Notes under the pieces: generated by a model
Seen by the model: only the letters and a program-made list of their open reading frames with translations
Database searches by the model: none
What the model was told of the DNA's origin: nothing
Source of the DNA: an uncultured archaeon
GTDB taxonomy: Archaea > Thermoproteota > Bathyarchaeia > 40CM-2-53-6 > CALIRQ01
NCBI GenBank assembly: GCA_938042195.1
Contig: CALIRQ010000021.1
Location: 1-37,403 of the forward strand
Length of the DNA stretch: 37,403 nucleotides
Direction of reading: 5' to 3'
Shown here: positions 1 to 8,762 of the stretch, piece by piece
Numbering within the stretch: position 1 is the stretch's first letter
Layout of the letters: each line of letters opens with the position of its first letter
Program-made: the position numbers and the translations under genes

Positions 1-1029
1 AAGGTCGCATTGGCCCTATTGGCCTTTTGGGCGCTTCGATTGGGCCTGATGGGCGCCATATTATCGGTCCTCGGGGCCTATGCGGCCCAAGCGGCCCTAT
101 TGGCCCTGATGCAGGCATCGGCTCTCTCGGGCCGGGCGGACATAGGGCTCTTGAGGGCCCTGTATGCCCGCGCATGGCTCCCGCTCCTGATGGGGCTGCC
201 GTACTTCGTTTCGACGATGGATGTATTGGTATTGGCTCTCGTCGCCAGATCGCCCGAGGCGCTCGCGTTCCACAAGGTCGCCTATTCCGTTGCGATGTTC
301 GGGATGCATACGGCCTACCTATCGATAGGGCTATACCCGAGGCTCCTATCGGGGGGCGGCGCCAAGGACGTTGAAAGGGCGCTCAGGCTCTCCCTGATGC
401 TCTCGATACCGGCCTCGGTCGGCCTATTCGCCTTGGCAGGGCCGATACTCCGCATCTTCAGGCCGGAATACGGGGCCGCGGCGCCGCTCTTGATGGCCAT
501 GGCCCCCTTAGCCGTTTCGGCCTCGTTGAGCAACATCTGGGGCGGGGTCATAGCCGGATCCGAGAGGGTCGATATCGATCTCAACGCACCCTCGAGGGCC
601 CTTTTAAGGAGCAGGCTCATGGTTTGCTCGGCCATTTCGCTAGCCCGAGGGGCCCTCGTGATCGCGCTCGTTATCGCCCTCGCCGCACTTTTGCCCGGCT
701 CGGTCCCTTGGCCCTACGCCCTCTCGGCCGCGCTCGGTTGCTCATTGGCAAACCTGATCGCAGATGCCTTAGTAGCGGCCGTAGGCTATCGGGTGGCCAA
801 GAGGGCCCTGAGGTTCTCCTTCCCTTGCGGGGGCGCGGCCAAGTACATATTGGCATCGATCCCCATGGGGATCTGCGTATGGCTCTTGGATCCCAAAAGG
901 GCCCTCGATGCCTTGGCGGCCGTAGCGCTCGGCGCCGCAATCTATTCGGCGGCGCTCTTCGCCATCGATGAGGAGTTCAGGGGGATCTTGAGCGAGGGCA
1001 AGAGGTTGTTCATGGGATCGAGGCGTTAG
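1..1029 (+). CDS. Polysaccharide flippase-like membrane protein, 5' end outside window
   Basis: The frame is open to the first base of the window, so the start is missing; 342 residues are visible and the natural start lies upstream. The visible part is almost entirely hydrophobic, about ten membrane segments separated by short basic loops, and ends in a cytoplasmic-looking basic tail (GKRLFMGSRR). The run around residues 140-185 (a proline-containing helix, then an IFRPEYGAAAPLL-like segment, then a helix ending near SNIWGGVIAG) resembles the MATE/Wzx (polysaccharide biosynthesis, COG2244) superfamily. Such proteins flip lipid-linked sugars across the membrane, and full-length members have about 450-500 residues, consistent with a missing N-terminal third. 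The substrate cannot be read from the sequence. Family assignment is by overall pattern, not by a catalytic motif. Confidence 0.6.
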   Translation, partial: KVALALLAFWALRLGLMGAILSVLGAYAAQAALLALMQASALSGRADIGLLRALYARAWLPLLMGLPYFVSTMDVLVLALVARSPEALAFHKVAYSVAMFGMHTAYLSIGLYPRLLSGGGAKDVERALRLSLMLSIPASVGLFALAGPILRIFRPEYGAAAPLLMAMAPLAVSASLSNIWGGVIAGSERVDIDLNAPSRALLRSRLMVCSAISLARGALVIALVIALAALLPGSVPWPYALSAALGCSLANLIADALVAAVGYRVAKRALRFSFPCGGAAKYILASIPMGICVWLLDPKRALDALAAVALGAAIYSAALFAIDEEFRGILSEGKRLFMGSRR

Positions 1030-1052
1030 GAGGGGCCTATCGGATCCATTCT

Positions 1053-2060
1053 TTAACGGGGGATGCGGACCAACTCGTATTCGGCGCTTCCCAAGCCCGC
1101 TTCCTCAGCGAACCTTATATGGTCCATCGCATCGACCCCGAACAACTCCCTGAAGGATTTTTTCATCCTCCCCTCGATCAGGTCCACAGAGGCCGCATCG
1201 ATCGCCACCGGATCATTGGATATCAAAACCCCAATGTCCTCGCATATGATCGGCAGGGCATCGACCGCGCAATCGCAGAACTTGGTGATCTTCAAGGCGA
1301 CGTTTATGCAAAGCACCTCCTTTCCCATTAGGCAGGCCTTGGCCCCGAGGGCCAGGAGGCGATTGAAGTCGTCCATCATATAGGCGAGGGCCCCGCGCGG
1401 GCATCCCCTTACGCAGCGCCCGCATCCCAAACAGGCGCCGTAGTCAATGCTCCAATCCCCCTCAACCCTTATGGCCTTTTCGCCATAGGTTTCATCGGAT
1501 GGGCAGAGCGCTTCGCATGTCCCGCAGAGGTCGCATTTGCTCCCATCTATAACGGGCTTCCCCCCGTCGTGGATATACCTCTTGCTCCTGTCGGATAGCC
1601 CGCCCATCCCGAAGTTCTTTATCGCCGCGCCCAGCGCGGTTATGGTATGGCCCTTGGCATGGGAGATCGCGACGACTCCTTTGGAGCGATATATCTCCTC
1701 CGCGACCTCGAAGGCGCGCCCGCCCAAGGGGACTTCCACGCCATCATTTCCTATAACTATGGGATAGCCCAACCCCCAAAAGCCGTTCATCCTAGCGGTC
1801 TCCAAGTACTTCTCCTTCGTGTCGCGGCCCCCCTCGTAGCAGGGCAGGGTATCGAACAGGAATGGCTCGGCCCCAGCTCGGCTCAGCTCATCGCATATGA
1901 GCTTCACGATCCTCGGCTCGACGTACCATTTGTTCCCCCGCTCCCCCATGTGTAGCTTGACCGGGACGGCCTCCCCGCGGAACCTCCCCAGATCGAACGA
2001 CCTCAGGGCTTCGGGGAGCCTAGCGAGCTCTTCAGCCGGGATGAATACGACCTCGCTCAC
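1053..2060 (-). CDS. DUF362-type protein with two [4Fe-4S] ferredoxin clusters
   Basis: Iron-sulphur protein of 335 residues. The N-terminal 160 residues and the C-terminal 100 match the DUF362 fold (GAAIKNFGMGG, then NDPVAIDAAS). A ferredoxin insert lies between, with C176, C179, C182, C186 for one cluster and C210, C213, C216, C220 for the second. DUF362 proteins are cytoplasmic, found beside many redox operons, and have no settled reaction. The longest frame begins at 2114, but CTTTATATT on the minus strand (2084-2092) is a good TATA box whose expected transcription start falls on the GTG at 2060, so I place a leaderless start there. It follows the purP genes on the same strand but appears to have its own promoter. 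The specific role is unknown. Confidence 0.8.
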   Translation of the reverse strand: MSEVVFIPAEELARLPEALRSFDLGRFRGEAVPVKLHMGERGNKWYVEPRIVKLICDELSRAGAEPFLFDTLPCYEGGRDTKEKYLETARMNGFWGLGYPIVIGNDGVEVPLGGRAFEVAEEIYRSKGVVAISHAKGHTITALGAAIKNFGMGGLSDRSKRYIHDGGKPVIDGSKCDLCGTCEALCPSDETYGEKAIRVEGDWSIDYGACLGCGRCVRGCPRGALAYMMDDFNRLLALGAKACLMGKEVLCINVALKITKFCDCAVDALPIICEDIGVLISNDPVAIDAASVDLIEGRMKKSFRELFGVDAMDHIRFAEEAGLGSAEYELVRIPR

Positions 2061-2083
2061 GGATCTATAAACCGGTTCTGAGG

Positions 2084-2092
2084 AATATAAAG
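2084..2092 (-). promoter_or_regulatory. TATA box for the DUF362/ferredoxin gene
   Basis: The minus strand reads CTTTATATT, centred 28 bases before the GTG at 2060, which supports a leaderless transcript and argues against the upstream in-frame start at 2114. Confidence 0.5.
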
Positions 2093-2132
2093 CGTTGACC
2101 CAGCGGGACCCCAAGGCCCTCCCCCGCGGACC

Positions 2133-3218
2133 TCACGTGAGTATCTCCAGGACCCTCCCATGCCTCAGGGCGTCCTTGATCTCGACGGCTATCCTCCTGC
2201 CGGTGTACATCCCCCCGCCGTACCTAAGGTACGCATAGGGGGATGTCCCGATCTCCACGTTCGTCCCGGCCACTATGCGCGCCGATATCTCGAACGTGAA
2301 GATCTCCAAATCATCCGTTATAATGGTCTCGAGGCAAAAGGGCCCTATTATCCCCGGCGGGGCCAACTCCTCCGCCGCCCTTTGCACATCATCCCCCATC
2401 CTGATCAGCTCCGGCAGGATCGATTCCCTCAGCGTCAAAGGTATGTTGCCAACGATCGTATAGGTTGGGCTTATGCGCATCCAAAGCTGATCGTCGGCCG
2501 GTATCCTCCCCATGGCATCGACTGCGGACTCATAGCGCTTATCGACGCCGAAAAATTCCACGTCCCCCCGAATTATCGAGGAGAAGTAGTGGGGATACAC
2601 GTTAACCCCTAGGATGTATTCTTGGATGTGGATCCGCTCGGCGTCGTCCTCGCGGAGCAGGCCGCGGGCGACCATCTCGCTAAACTTACTACGAAACGAC
2701 TCGGGCGAGTTGGCGAGGAAATACCCTCTCCCTCCCCTGGCCCCCGGGAGCTTCGCTATTGCCAAGCGGTCGATCTCCTCGGGCCCTTTGAACGCCCTCG
2801 GGATCTTGAGGCCGGCCCTCCTCAGCCACTCCTCTTGGCCCTCGCGGCTCGCCTCCCATCGGAGCAGGTGGCGGTTCCCGAAAATCGGGACCCGTAAACC
2901 CTCTGCCAATTGCCTCATGTCCAAGTAGGCCGTGAAGGACCCGTGGGGGACCAAAATTGTGTTCAGCTCCCTCAGCCTTTCCTGGATGCGATCCCCCATA
3001 AGCTCCGAGAAATCCTCAACGATGAGGAGCTCATCCGCGAGCGGAAATTTCTTATAAACTATGGCGTCGCTCTCCTTACAAACGCAAACGGTCTTAAATC
3101 CCTCCTCCTTCGCCCCCTTGAAGATGTTCAGCGCCGAATGGGAGCCAATGGTCCCTATGGCCAGCTTCTCCAAATCATACTCGCTTATTATCTCGGCTAT
3201 ATCCCCCCTCGTTATCAT
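2133..3218 (-). CDS. purP: Formate-dependent AICAR ligase (PurP), canonical copy
   Basis: PurP is the archaeal ATP-grasp enzyme that formylates AICAR to FAICAR with formate and ATP, the penultimate step of inosinate synthesis. The 361 residues match the usual length. Visible family marks are GSHSAL near residue 25, PHGSF at 91-95, FGNR-LLRWE around 113-122, the glycine-rich nucleotide loop GARGGRGYF at 159-167, GPFCLE near 305 and FEISARIVAGTN near 320. The longest frame starts at 3347, but the ATG at 3218 overlaps the stop of the upstream gene as ATGA and aligns with the family N-terminus. It is the third gene of a purC-purP-purP operon. This copy keeps all the motifs I recognise, so it is the likely working ligase. 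Confidence 0.9.
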   Translation of the reverse strand: MITRGDIAEIISEYDLEKLAIGTIGSHSALNIFKGAKEEGFKTVCVCKESDAIVYKKFPLADELLIVEDFSELMGDRIQERLRELNTILVPHGSFTAYLDMRQLAEGLRVPIFGNRHLLRWEASREGQEEWLRRAGLKIPRAFKGPEEIDRLAIAKLPGARGGRGYFLANSPESFRSKFSEMVARGLLREDDAERIHIQEYILGVNVYPHYFSSIIRGDVEFFGVDKRYESAVDAMGRIPADDQLWMRISPTYTIVGNIPLTLRESILPELIRMGDDVQRAAEELAPPGIIGPFCLETIITDDLEIFTFEISARIVAGTNVEIGTSPYAYLRYGGGMYTGRRIAVEIKDALRHGRVLEILT

Positions 3219-4315
3219 GTCACTATATCCTCGAGCCTGCCCATCTCTATGGCCCGCCTTATCTCCATGGCGACCCTCCTCCCGGGGCCCACCTCCATCC
3301 CGTACTTGTATTTCATATAGGGCGATGTCGGCTCGACGCATGGGCATCCCGGGACCCTCGGGCTTACGTCGAAGACGTAGAACTCCAAATCCTTCGTGAT
3401 CGCCCCTTGGAGGGCGAAAAGCCCAATTATCCCGGGCGGATACTCCCTCTTGCAGATCTCGACGAACCTCTCGCCCGCCTCGAATATCTTCTCCAGCTGG
3501 CTCTCCCGTATGGTCACGCCGAAATGCCCTATCTCCACGTTCTGGACCACTATCCCGAGCTCCAGCTGCTCCTCCGCCGGCAAATCCAGGACGCCGTCCA
3601 AGTTCGTCTGTATCCTCTTATCCAGCCCCAAGAGGTCCAATTCGTCCGTCAACGGGGACCAGAAGAAGTTGGCATTGAATTTGGCCCCAACGACGTACTC
3701 CTCTATGACCGCCTTTTCCAGGGCCTCGGGGCTTATCACGCCCCTTCGGATCCTTTCCCCCGCCTTCCTTTCGAACTCGCTCGGGGAGGCTGCGTAGAAG
3801 AAGGCCCTCTCGATCGCCCTCTCCCTCTCCGGAACCTTCACTATGGCTAAGCGGTCTATTTCCCTATAGGACTTGAAGACCTTCGGGGTCGATATCCCGG
3901 CCTCCCTTAGCAAATAATGTTGGTCCCTCGCGATGCCCCGCTCCTCCACCTTTAGCATATACCTATTGCCCATGATGGGGACTGCGAATCTCTCCTCTAT
4001 ATCCTCATAACCCACGTATACGGAGAAGGAGCGATTCGGGATGAAGATCGTGGATAACTCCTTTAGCCTCCGCAGATTCTCGTCCTTCATGATGTCCTTG
4101 AACTTATCGAGGAGGAGGATGTGGTCGAATAGGTTTTTGTAATATTTCGCGTACGTCCTTTCGCGGCCCCTTTGGCAGACCGCTACGGTTTCGAAGCCCT
4201 CCTGCTTCGCGCCGTGCGCGATCTCGAGGGCGGAGTGCGAGCCGAGGACTCCTATCCTGATGTTGCGCTTATCGTATCCGGAAAGGATCTCCCCGATTTC
4301 GCCCCTGGAGATCAT
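3215..4315 (-). CDS. PurP paralogue with altered ATP-binding and substrate motifs
   Basis: This 366-residue protein is collinear with PurP over its whole length (GSHSAL near 25, MGNR near 116, EEYVVGAKF, PPGIIGLF, FDVSPRV). Several motifs of the active enzyme are changed. The glycine-rich loop GARGGRGYF becomes ERERAIERAFFY around residues 163-173, PHGSF becomes PNRSF near 93, and the RWE of LLRWE becomes KVE near 122. It sits between purC and canonical purP, with 4-base ATGA overlaps at both ends, so the three proteins are made together. Paralogous PurP-like proteins are known in archaea and their reactions are largely unassigned. It may be a partner subunit, a ligase for a different intermediate, or a stand-in for a missing purine enzyme. 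The sequence does not decide among these. Confidence 0.8.
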   Translation of the reverse strand: MISRGEIGEILSGYDKRNIRIGVLGSHSALEIAHGAKQEGFETVAVCQRGRERTYAKYYKNLFDHILLLDKFKDIMKDENLRRLKELSTIFIPNRSFSVYVGYEDIEERFAVPIMGNRYMLKVEERGIARDQHYLLREAGISTPKVFKSYREIDRLAIVKVPERERAIERAFFYAASPSEFERKAGERIRRGVISPEALEKAVIEEYVVGAKFNANFFWSPLTDELDLLGLDKRIQTNLDGVLDLPAEEQLELGIVVQNVEIGHFGVTIRESQLEKIFEAGERFVEICKREYPPGIIGLFALQGAITKDLEFYVFDVSPRVPGCPCVEPTSPYMKYKYGMEVGPGRRVAMEIRRAIEMGRLEDIVT

Positions 4316-5370
4316 TTTTCACCGAGCCCGCATTCCCCATATTCCCTCAATATATCCGGTAGCTTCGGGACGTCGAACATGGCCCTCCTGGTGAGGAGGT
4401 TCGCCGCTGACATATATACCTGGCTTATGATCCTCCTCAGCCTAGGATCCAGCTTCGGCGGCCCCCTCCCGACGAGCCCCCTCCAATCCCTTATGCCCTC
4501 GGCCGCCGCCCTCCTCTTCGCCTCCTCCACCTCCCTCGCCCATTCCGTCCCCCTGTAATAGGCCCGCGCCATCTCCTTGCTCACATGTAGCCCATCGTAT
4601 GTGAACCTGCATTCGTCGAGCGTGCCGACGACGTCCACCACCATCAGCTCCCTTTGCGGATCGAAGGCCAATTCCACCTTGCCATCCTCGTTAACCAATC
4701 CCGCCCCCTCGGCCATCTCGGTGATTGTTTCATCGATCCTTAAGAGCAAACCCTTGACCTCCTCCAGCTCGCCGTCCGTTAGGCCGGATATTCGCTGCGC
4801 CTCCTCCCAGCTCAGGTATCGATCCCCCTCCTCCAGCTTGGTGCTCACGTCAAAGATCGGCTTAGGGAGCCTTTCGCCGGCCCTTGGGTAATGGTCCAAG
4901 CCCAACTCCTCAAGCGTGAGCAGGCCCCTCTCGAGCCTTTTGAGGATCGATGAGCCCTCGGGCAGGCCATTTCGATACATTATCTCGAGCGGTATCAGGA
5001 AATTCCTCAGAGAGGGCGTGAAGATGCCGTAATCGTATTTCAGCCTGCCGCCTTCGATGTAGGCCCTCGGCTTATAAACGTTGACGAGATCGAACTCCAT
5101 GACGTTCGTGGGCCGCTCCAGTTCATCAAAGCGCACGACCCGACCGTTCGAATCCACCAAACCCCTGTAATGTGTTCTGATCCCTTTCCCCTCCAGCCTC
5201 TCAAAACAATAGGCGCCCATGAGGCATAGCGCGGCGCCCTTCCCATCTATCAGATCGGGCATCTCGCCCCAATCGAAGACCGAGTAGCGATCCGAGAAGT
5301 GGAACCTCCCGATGCCCATCTCCTCGCGCGTGGGCCTTCTGATAACCTCCAGATCCTTGACGCTTCCCAT
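4312..5370 (-). CDS. purC: SAICAR synthetase (PurC)
   Basis: PurC joins aspartate to CAIR with ATP to give SAICAR in purine synthesis. Recognisable pieces are the nucleotide-binding N-terminus with FSDRYSVFDWG, the RPTNVMEFDLVNVYKP segment, GLVNEDGKVELAFD and VVDVVGTLDECRF. At 352 residues it is about 110 longer than the roughly 240-residue bacterial enzyme; the extra length is mostly a charged helical C-terminal region ending in GECGLGEK. The longest frame starts at 5499; the ATG at 5370 (MGSVKDLEVIRRPTREEMG) fits the family better and lies about 40 bases from a TTTAAAT box on the minus strand (5407-5413). The stop overlaps the next start as ATGA, so it is the first gene of the purC-purP-purP operon. 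Confidence 0.88.
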   Translation of the reverse strand: MGSVKDLEVIRRPTREEMGIGRFHFSDRYSVFDWGEMPDLIDGKGAALCLMGAYCFERLEGKGIRTHYRGLVDSNGRVVRFDELERPTNVMEFDLVNVYKPRAYIEGGRLKYDYGIFTPSLRNFLIPLEIMYRNGLPEGSSILKRLERGLLTLEELGLDHYPRAGERLPKPIFDVSTKLEEGDRYLSWEEAQRISGLTDGELEEVKGLLLRIDETITEMAEGAGLVNEDGKVELAFDPQRELMVVDVVGTLDECRFTYDGLHVSKEMARAYYRGTEWAREVEEAKRRAAAEGIRDWRGLVGRGPPKLDPRLRRIISQVYMSAANLLTRRAMFDVPKLPDILREYGECGLGEK

Positions 5371-5550
5371 GAGCCGCTCGCCCCGATCCCGGATGGGGCC
5401 ATAGCCATTTAAACCTCTCCCCTCTCGGCTCTCGATCCCCGAGCGACTAATGGGATGCCCGGGCCATCCGCGCATTTTCCAAGCCCTCCTTGGGCCCACC
5501 GGGCGGCGATCGGCCGTGGGCCATCGGAGCCGGGGGAGCGGCGTTGGGCC

Positions 5551-6306
5551 TCATCGCCTTTTCCTGCCCATCCTCTCAATGATCTCCGCCACCCTGAGGT
5601 TCACCTCGGAGATGATCCCCTCCTTTCTATCGGGATCCTTTATCATCAATGTCAAAACCAGGGAGGTGGATTTCGGCTCCCTGCTTTTGACCGTTATTAT
5701 GGGCGGGAAGCGCTCATCCAAGTGCAGCCTCAGCTTATTGCAGCTCTTGATCACCTCGCTCTCGAACTCGGCCAAGTCGATCCTGCTGTCTATCACTATT
5801 GGTATCGCGACTTCCTTCCATACATGGGGCGTGGCGTTCACGACGATTTCCCTTAGGAAGATCGAGTTGGGGATCGAGACCAATTCCTCGTTCTCCGTCA
5901 ATAGGATCGTGCTCATGGGATTTATCTCAATGACTTTCCCGGATTGCCCGCAGACCTTTATGAGGTCCCCCACCTTGAACGGTACGTATGCGTCGGAGAA
6001 GTACTTCGAGGAGAGGTTTCGCAGGGTATCGACGTTCGCCACGATCGCGGCAGCGCCGAGTAGGCCTACGATCAAAAGCAAAAGATCTATCCTGAGACCG
6101 AGCTGTTCTAGGGCGAAGATGATCCCTATGGACCATATGGAAACCCATGCAATGCGCTTGGCGTGGATGGCGAGGAGGGGGGCGACGCGGCTGAAGAGCC
6201 TCCCTATGATCGCGCTTAGGGATCGCGCGATGATCCAAGTCACAAGCACTATGGCCGCGAAGGAGACTATCGGATATAGGGGGCCGAAGTCCGGACTTAT
6301 AGCCAA
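5551..6306 (-). CDS. MscS-family mechanosensitive channel
   Basis: A 251-residue membrane protein that opens under membrane tension and releases small solutes after osmotic downshock. It has three hydrophobic helices (about residues 9-30, 48-68 and 72-95), the last rich in Gly/Ala as in the MscS pore helix, then the beta domain (VPFKVGDLIKV, GKVIEINPMSTIL, ENEELVSIPNSIFL) and an alpha/beta C-terminal domain. The start is TTG, one base after the stop of the upstream glycosyltransferase and preceded by GGTGTGA, so the two genes are translationally linked. Thermoproteus tenax is known to carry a trehalose operon that contains a glycosyltransferase and an Msc channel, and this pairing is the same idea. 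Identification is firm; the solute released is inferred. Confidence 0.88.
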   Translation of the reverse strand: MAISPDFGPLYPIVSFAAIVLVTWIIARSLSAIIGRLFSRVAPLLAIHAKRIAWVSIWSIGIIFALEQLGLRIDLLLLIVGLLGAAAIVANVDTLRNLSSKYFSDAYVPFKVGDLIKVCGQSGKVIEINPMSTILLTENEELVSIPNSIFLREIVVNATPHVWKEVAIPIVIDSRIDLAEFESEVIKSCNKLRLHLDERFPPIITVKSREPKSTSLVLTLMIKDPDRKEGIISEVNLRVAEIIERMGRKRR

Positions 6307-6307
6307 A

Positions 6308-7684
6308 TCACACCATCCCGAGTATTATCTCCGATTCCTCCATCACGCCCCGATCTATGAGGCATCTCTTGGAGGTCGCCAAGCCGTTCTCCCCTAAAAC
6401 CCTTGCCCGCTCGCGATCGAGCAGGAGGAGGGATATCTTATCCGCCAGATCGATGGGGTCATCGGGATCAAACAAAAGGCCATTTCGCCCGTCCTCTATT
6501 AGCTCCGCCACCCCGGCCTTGGAAGTGACTATGGCCGGCTTCCCGTAGAGCCAGCTCTCGATGACGACGAGGCCGAACCCCTCCCTGATCGAGGGGAGGA
6601 CGGTGAGGTCGCATCTCGCATAGGCGGCGTTGAGCTGATCCTGGGCCAGATGCCCGGCGAAGATCACCCGATCCTCCACCCCCAGCCCCTTGGCCAAGGC
6701 GCGCAGCTCTCCCGCCCATCTCTCCGCCTTCGAGAGCCCTATGCCCTGCCTCGAGCTGGAGAAGCTCCCATCCCCGACCAATAGGAGCTTCACGTTGGGG
6801 ATCTCCTCGGCCACCGCCGCGATGGCCCTTATCGCCCTATCCTGCCCCTTCATTGGATCGAGCCTGGCCACGACCAAAACGACCCTATCCCCCTCCCTTA
6901 TCCCCAAGCCCCGGCAGAGCTCAGCGATCTCGACCTCGGTGGGCTTCGCGTACGGGCTCGGGTCTATATATGGGTAGACGTATCGAGCCTCCCCGGCGTA
7001 GCCGAACGCTTTGAGGGCCTCGAGATACTTCTTGCAACTGACGATCACCATATCGTAGCTGTTGAAATAAATGGACAAAAGCTCCCTCCATCCTTTGGGG
7101 ATCATGGAGGCATCGAACGGTATATGCCACCTAAAGACCTTTGGCTTGAGCGTGCGCAGCATAGAGCCGATGGGTAACTGCTGGAAGTCGTGGATGTAGA
7201 ATACGTCGAAGTCATGCCTTCTATCGAGCCGGATGATCCGCTCGGCCGATAGCCTATTATAATAGGTATAGTCGGAGAACTCGTCTTGCCAAAGGATTTG
7301 GGCGGCGGATCCCAAATCGAGCGGTATCCCATGAACGATCCCCCATATGAGCTCCTTCACATATCCATAACCCCTCATCCTCTCCCTCGCGAGCGATACG
7401 TGATGTAGGGTGATGCCATCCGCTTGAACCTCCTCCGGGCCAGTGGGATTCAGGGATACCCAATGGGCATCCTCGAGGATCCCCTCCCTCAGCATCCTCT
7501 TAATGAGCGGGAAGACCATCCTCGTCACACCGCCGGGGGTGAATTGATAGTCCCTCCCCTCCGTGAGGTGCCCTAGGTCCAGAGGGGTGCGTAATTTCCC
7601 ATAACGCCGCGCCAGCTCCTCCGGGGTGATGTTGAACCTGACGAGCGGCGTTTGGCTATTAACGCAGATTCTCAAAGGGGGCAA
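6308..7684 (-). CDS. GT4 glycosyltransferase, probably for a compatible-solute glycoside
   Basis: A 458-residue retaining glycosyltransferase of the GT4 type with two Rossmann-like halves. The C-terminal half shows VVARLDPMKGQDRAI, LLLVGDG and the EX7E motif REGFGLVVIES (E368 and E376). The N-terminal half has TPGGVTRMVFPL for acceptor binding and FRWHIPFD, similar to the WRCHIDLS stretch of TreT-type enzymes. Both the TTG at 7684 and the next TTG three codons on are possible starts. The gene overlaps nothing upstream, and its stop is one base before the MscS start. Divergent across a shared AT-rich promoter lies a HAD phosphatase, with TreT further on, so a role in making trehalose or another phosphorylated glycoside is likely. 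The donor and acceptor are not determinable here. Confidence 0.8.
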   Translation of the reverse strand: MPPLRICVNSQTPLVRFNITPEELARRYGKLRTPLDLGHLTEGRDYQFTPGGVTRMVFPLIKRMLREGILEDAHWVSLNPTGPEEVQADGITLHHVSLARERMRGYGYVKELIWGIVHGIPLDLGSAAQILWQDEFSDYTYYNRLSAERIIRLDRRHDFDVFYIHDFQQLPIGSMLRTLKPKVFRWHIPFDASMIPKGWRELLSIYFNSYDMVIVSCKKYLEALKAFGYAGEARYVYPYIDPSPYAKPTEVEIAELCRGLGIREGDRVVLVVARLDPMKGQDRAIRAIAAVAEEIPNVKLLLVGDGSFSSSRQGIGLSKAERWAGELRALAKGLGVEDRVIFAGHLAQDQLNAAYARCDLTVLPSIREGFGLVVIESWLYGKPAIVTSKAGVAELIEDGRNGLLFDPDDPIDLADKISLLLLDRERARVLGENGLATSKRCLIDRGVMEESEIILGMV

Positions 7685-7717
7685 GGGGACCCTCGAGGGT
7701 TTTTAATCGATGGGCCG

Positions 7718-7734
7718 GTTAAAATATATTTGTC
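7718..7734. promoter_or_regulatory. Shared divergent promoter between glycosyltransferase and HAD phosphatase
   Basis: The stretch TAAAATATATTT is almost the same on both strands and can act as a TATA box in both directions. Rightward it predicts a start about 10 bases before the HAD ATG at 7763; leftward it lies about 40 bases before the TTG at 7684. A second leftward candidate, GATTAAAAA at about 7702-7710, would give a leaderless transcript. Confidence 0.45.
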
Positions 7735-7762
7735 GCCCCCTCTTTCCCTCCTCCAATGCGCT

Positions 7763-8437
7763 ATGAGGGGCATCGATTTGGCCAAGATATCGGCCGTGGT
7801 CGTCGATTACGATAGGACTCTGAGCGACGCGGAGCTTCGGCCCTCCCCCGAAGCCCTAGAGGCCTTGGCCCAGCTAAAGCGAAGGAGGGGCTGGCGGATA
7901 ATCATAGCCTCGGGCAGGCCGATCAGCTTCTTCCTGAGCCACGAGCGAATGTTGTCCCTGGCGGATGCCGTAGTGGCGGAGAACGGCGCCATTATTCACA
8001 TCCCCAAGGATGGCAATACGATGGTCTTTGGCGAAGATCTATCGGAGATCGAGAGAGCCCTATCTAGGCTCGGCGTCCCCTTCGAGGCCTTCGATGCGAT
8101 CCTATCGGTCGAGAGAGGGGCGGAGGGGCTCGTGAAGCGAGCAATCGCCGAGGCGGGCGCTGAGGTCAAGGTGGAATATAACGTGGATACGCTAATGATC
8201 CTGCCGAAGGACGTGAATAAACTGAGGGGCGTGCGAATGGCCATCGAGCTATTGGGAGTGGAGGGGGGCTTCATAGCGTTCGGGGATGGGGAGAACGATG
8301 TCGAGCTCATGCGCGATGCCGAGTTCGGCGTAGCCGTCGCCAATGCCGCCGATGAGGTCAGGACCAGGGCGGACTATGTCACGAAGAGGCCCTATGGGGA
8401 GGGCGTGGCTGAGTTCATCAGGGACTTCTTACTCTAA
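7763..8437 (+). CDS. HAD-superfamily (IIB) phosphatase
   Basis: A 224-residue phosphohydrolase. Motif I is VVDYDRTLSD with nucleophile D15 and acid/base D17. Motif II is in IIASGRP near residue 50, a lysine (LPKDVNK) follows later, and motif IV is GDGENDVEL (D175, D179). A small alpha/beta cap sits between motifs II and III, as in subfamily IIB, which includes archaeal phosphoglycolate phosphatase, sucrose- and trehalose-phosphate phosphatases and glycosyl-phosphoglycerate phosphatases. The longest frame begins at 7652 but crosses the promoter; the ATG at 7763 follows the TATA box at the right distance. Its place between two glycosyltransferases suggests dephosphorylation of a glycosyl phosphate such as trehalose 6-phosphate, but phosphoglycolate phosphatase cannot be excluded. 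Confidence 0.82.
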   Translation: MRGIDLAKISAVVVDYDRTLSDAELRPSPEALEALAQLKRRRGWRIIIASGRPISFFLSHERMLSLADAVVAENGAIIHIPKDGNTMVFGEDLSEIERALSRLGVPFEAFDAILSVERGAEGLVKRAIAEAGAEVKVEYNVDTLMILPKDVNKLRGVRMAIELLGVEGGFIAFGDGENDVELMRDAEFGVAVANAADEVRTRADYVTKRPYGEGVAEFIRDFLL

Positions 8438-8762
8438 GGCCGGAGCTTTCGATTCAATTCGAGGTCGGGCCTTGCTGGCTTTCCCCCCATCTGGCCCCGC
8501 GAGCGCCCCGAGATGCGGCGATCTCCCCGCGTCCCGAAGGAAGGGGACCGCCATCGCACCCACGACCATCTGCCCCGCCGCGCTCATGCATGGCGATCGA
8601 AGCAATGATCAGCGATATGGCCATCCCAATTGGGCGCCGCAATGCGCCCGGGAGCCCTCCCCTGTTGGCAATCTCCCTCGATTCCACCACCGATGGTTCG
8701 CAGGGCCATTGGGCACACCCTTTTATAGGATTCGTCCCATTGGGCGCTTGGTAAACGGATCG
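8438..8762. other. Gene-free stretch between HAD phosphatase and the 118-aa ORF
   Basis: Reading frames crossing this stretch have no family resemblance and no promoter or SD. The only clear element is a TATA box CTTTTATAG near 8720-8727 serving the next gene. The minus strand carries short hydrophobic fragments in two frames (around 8480-8690) that might be an eroded gene, but I cannot identify one. Confidence 0.5.

Noticed and set aside
8454-8690. Minus-strand hydrophobic fragments suggesting an eroded gene
   Set aside because: Fragments lie in different frames, match no family I know, and GC-rich DNA gives such frames by chance.
8343-8762. Upstream half of a long frame leading into the 118-residue ORF
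   Set aside because: Low-complexity Pro/Ser/Arg translation, overlaps the HAD gene, and a TATA box just before 8763 shows transcription starts later.
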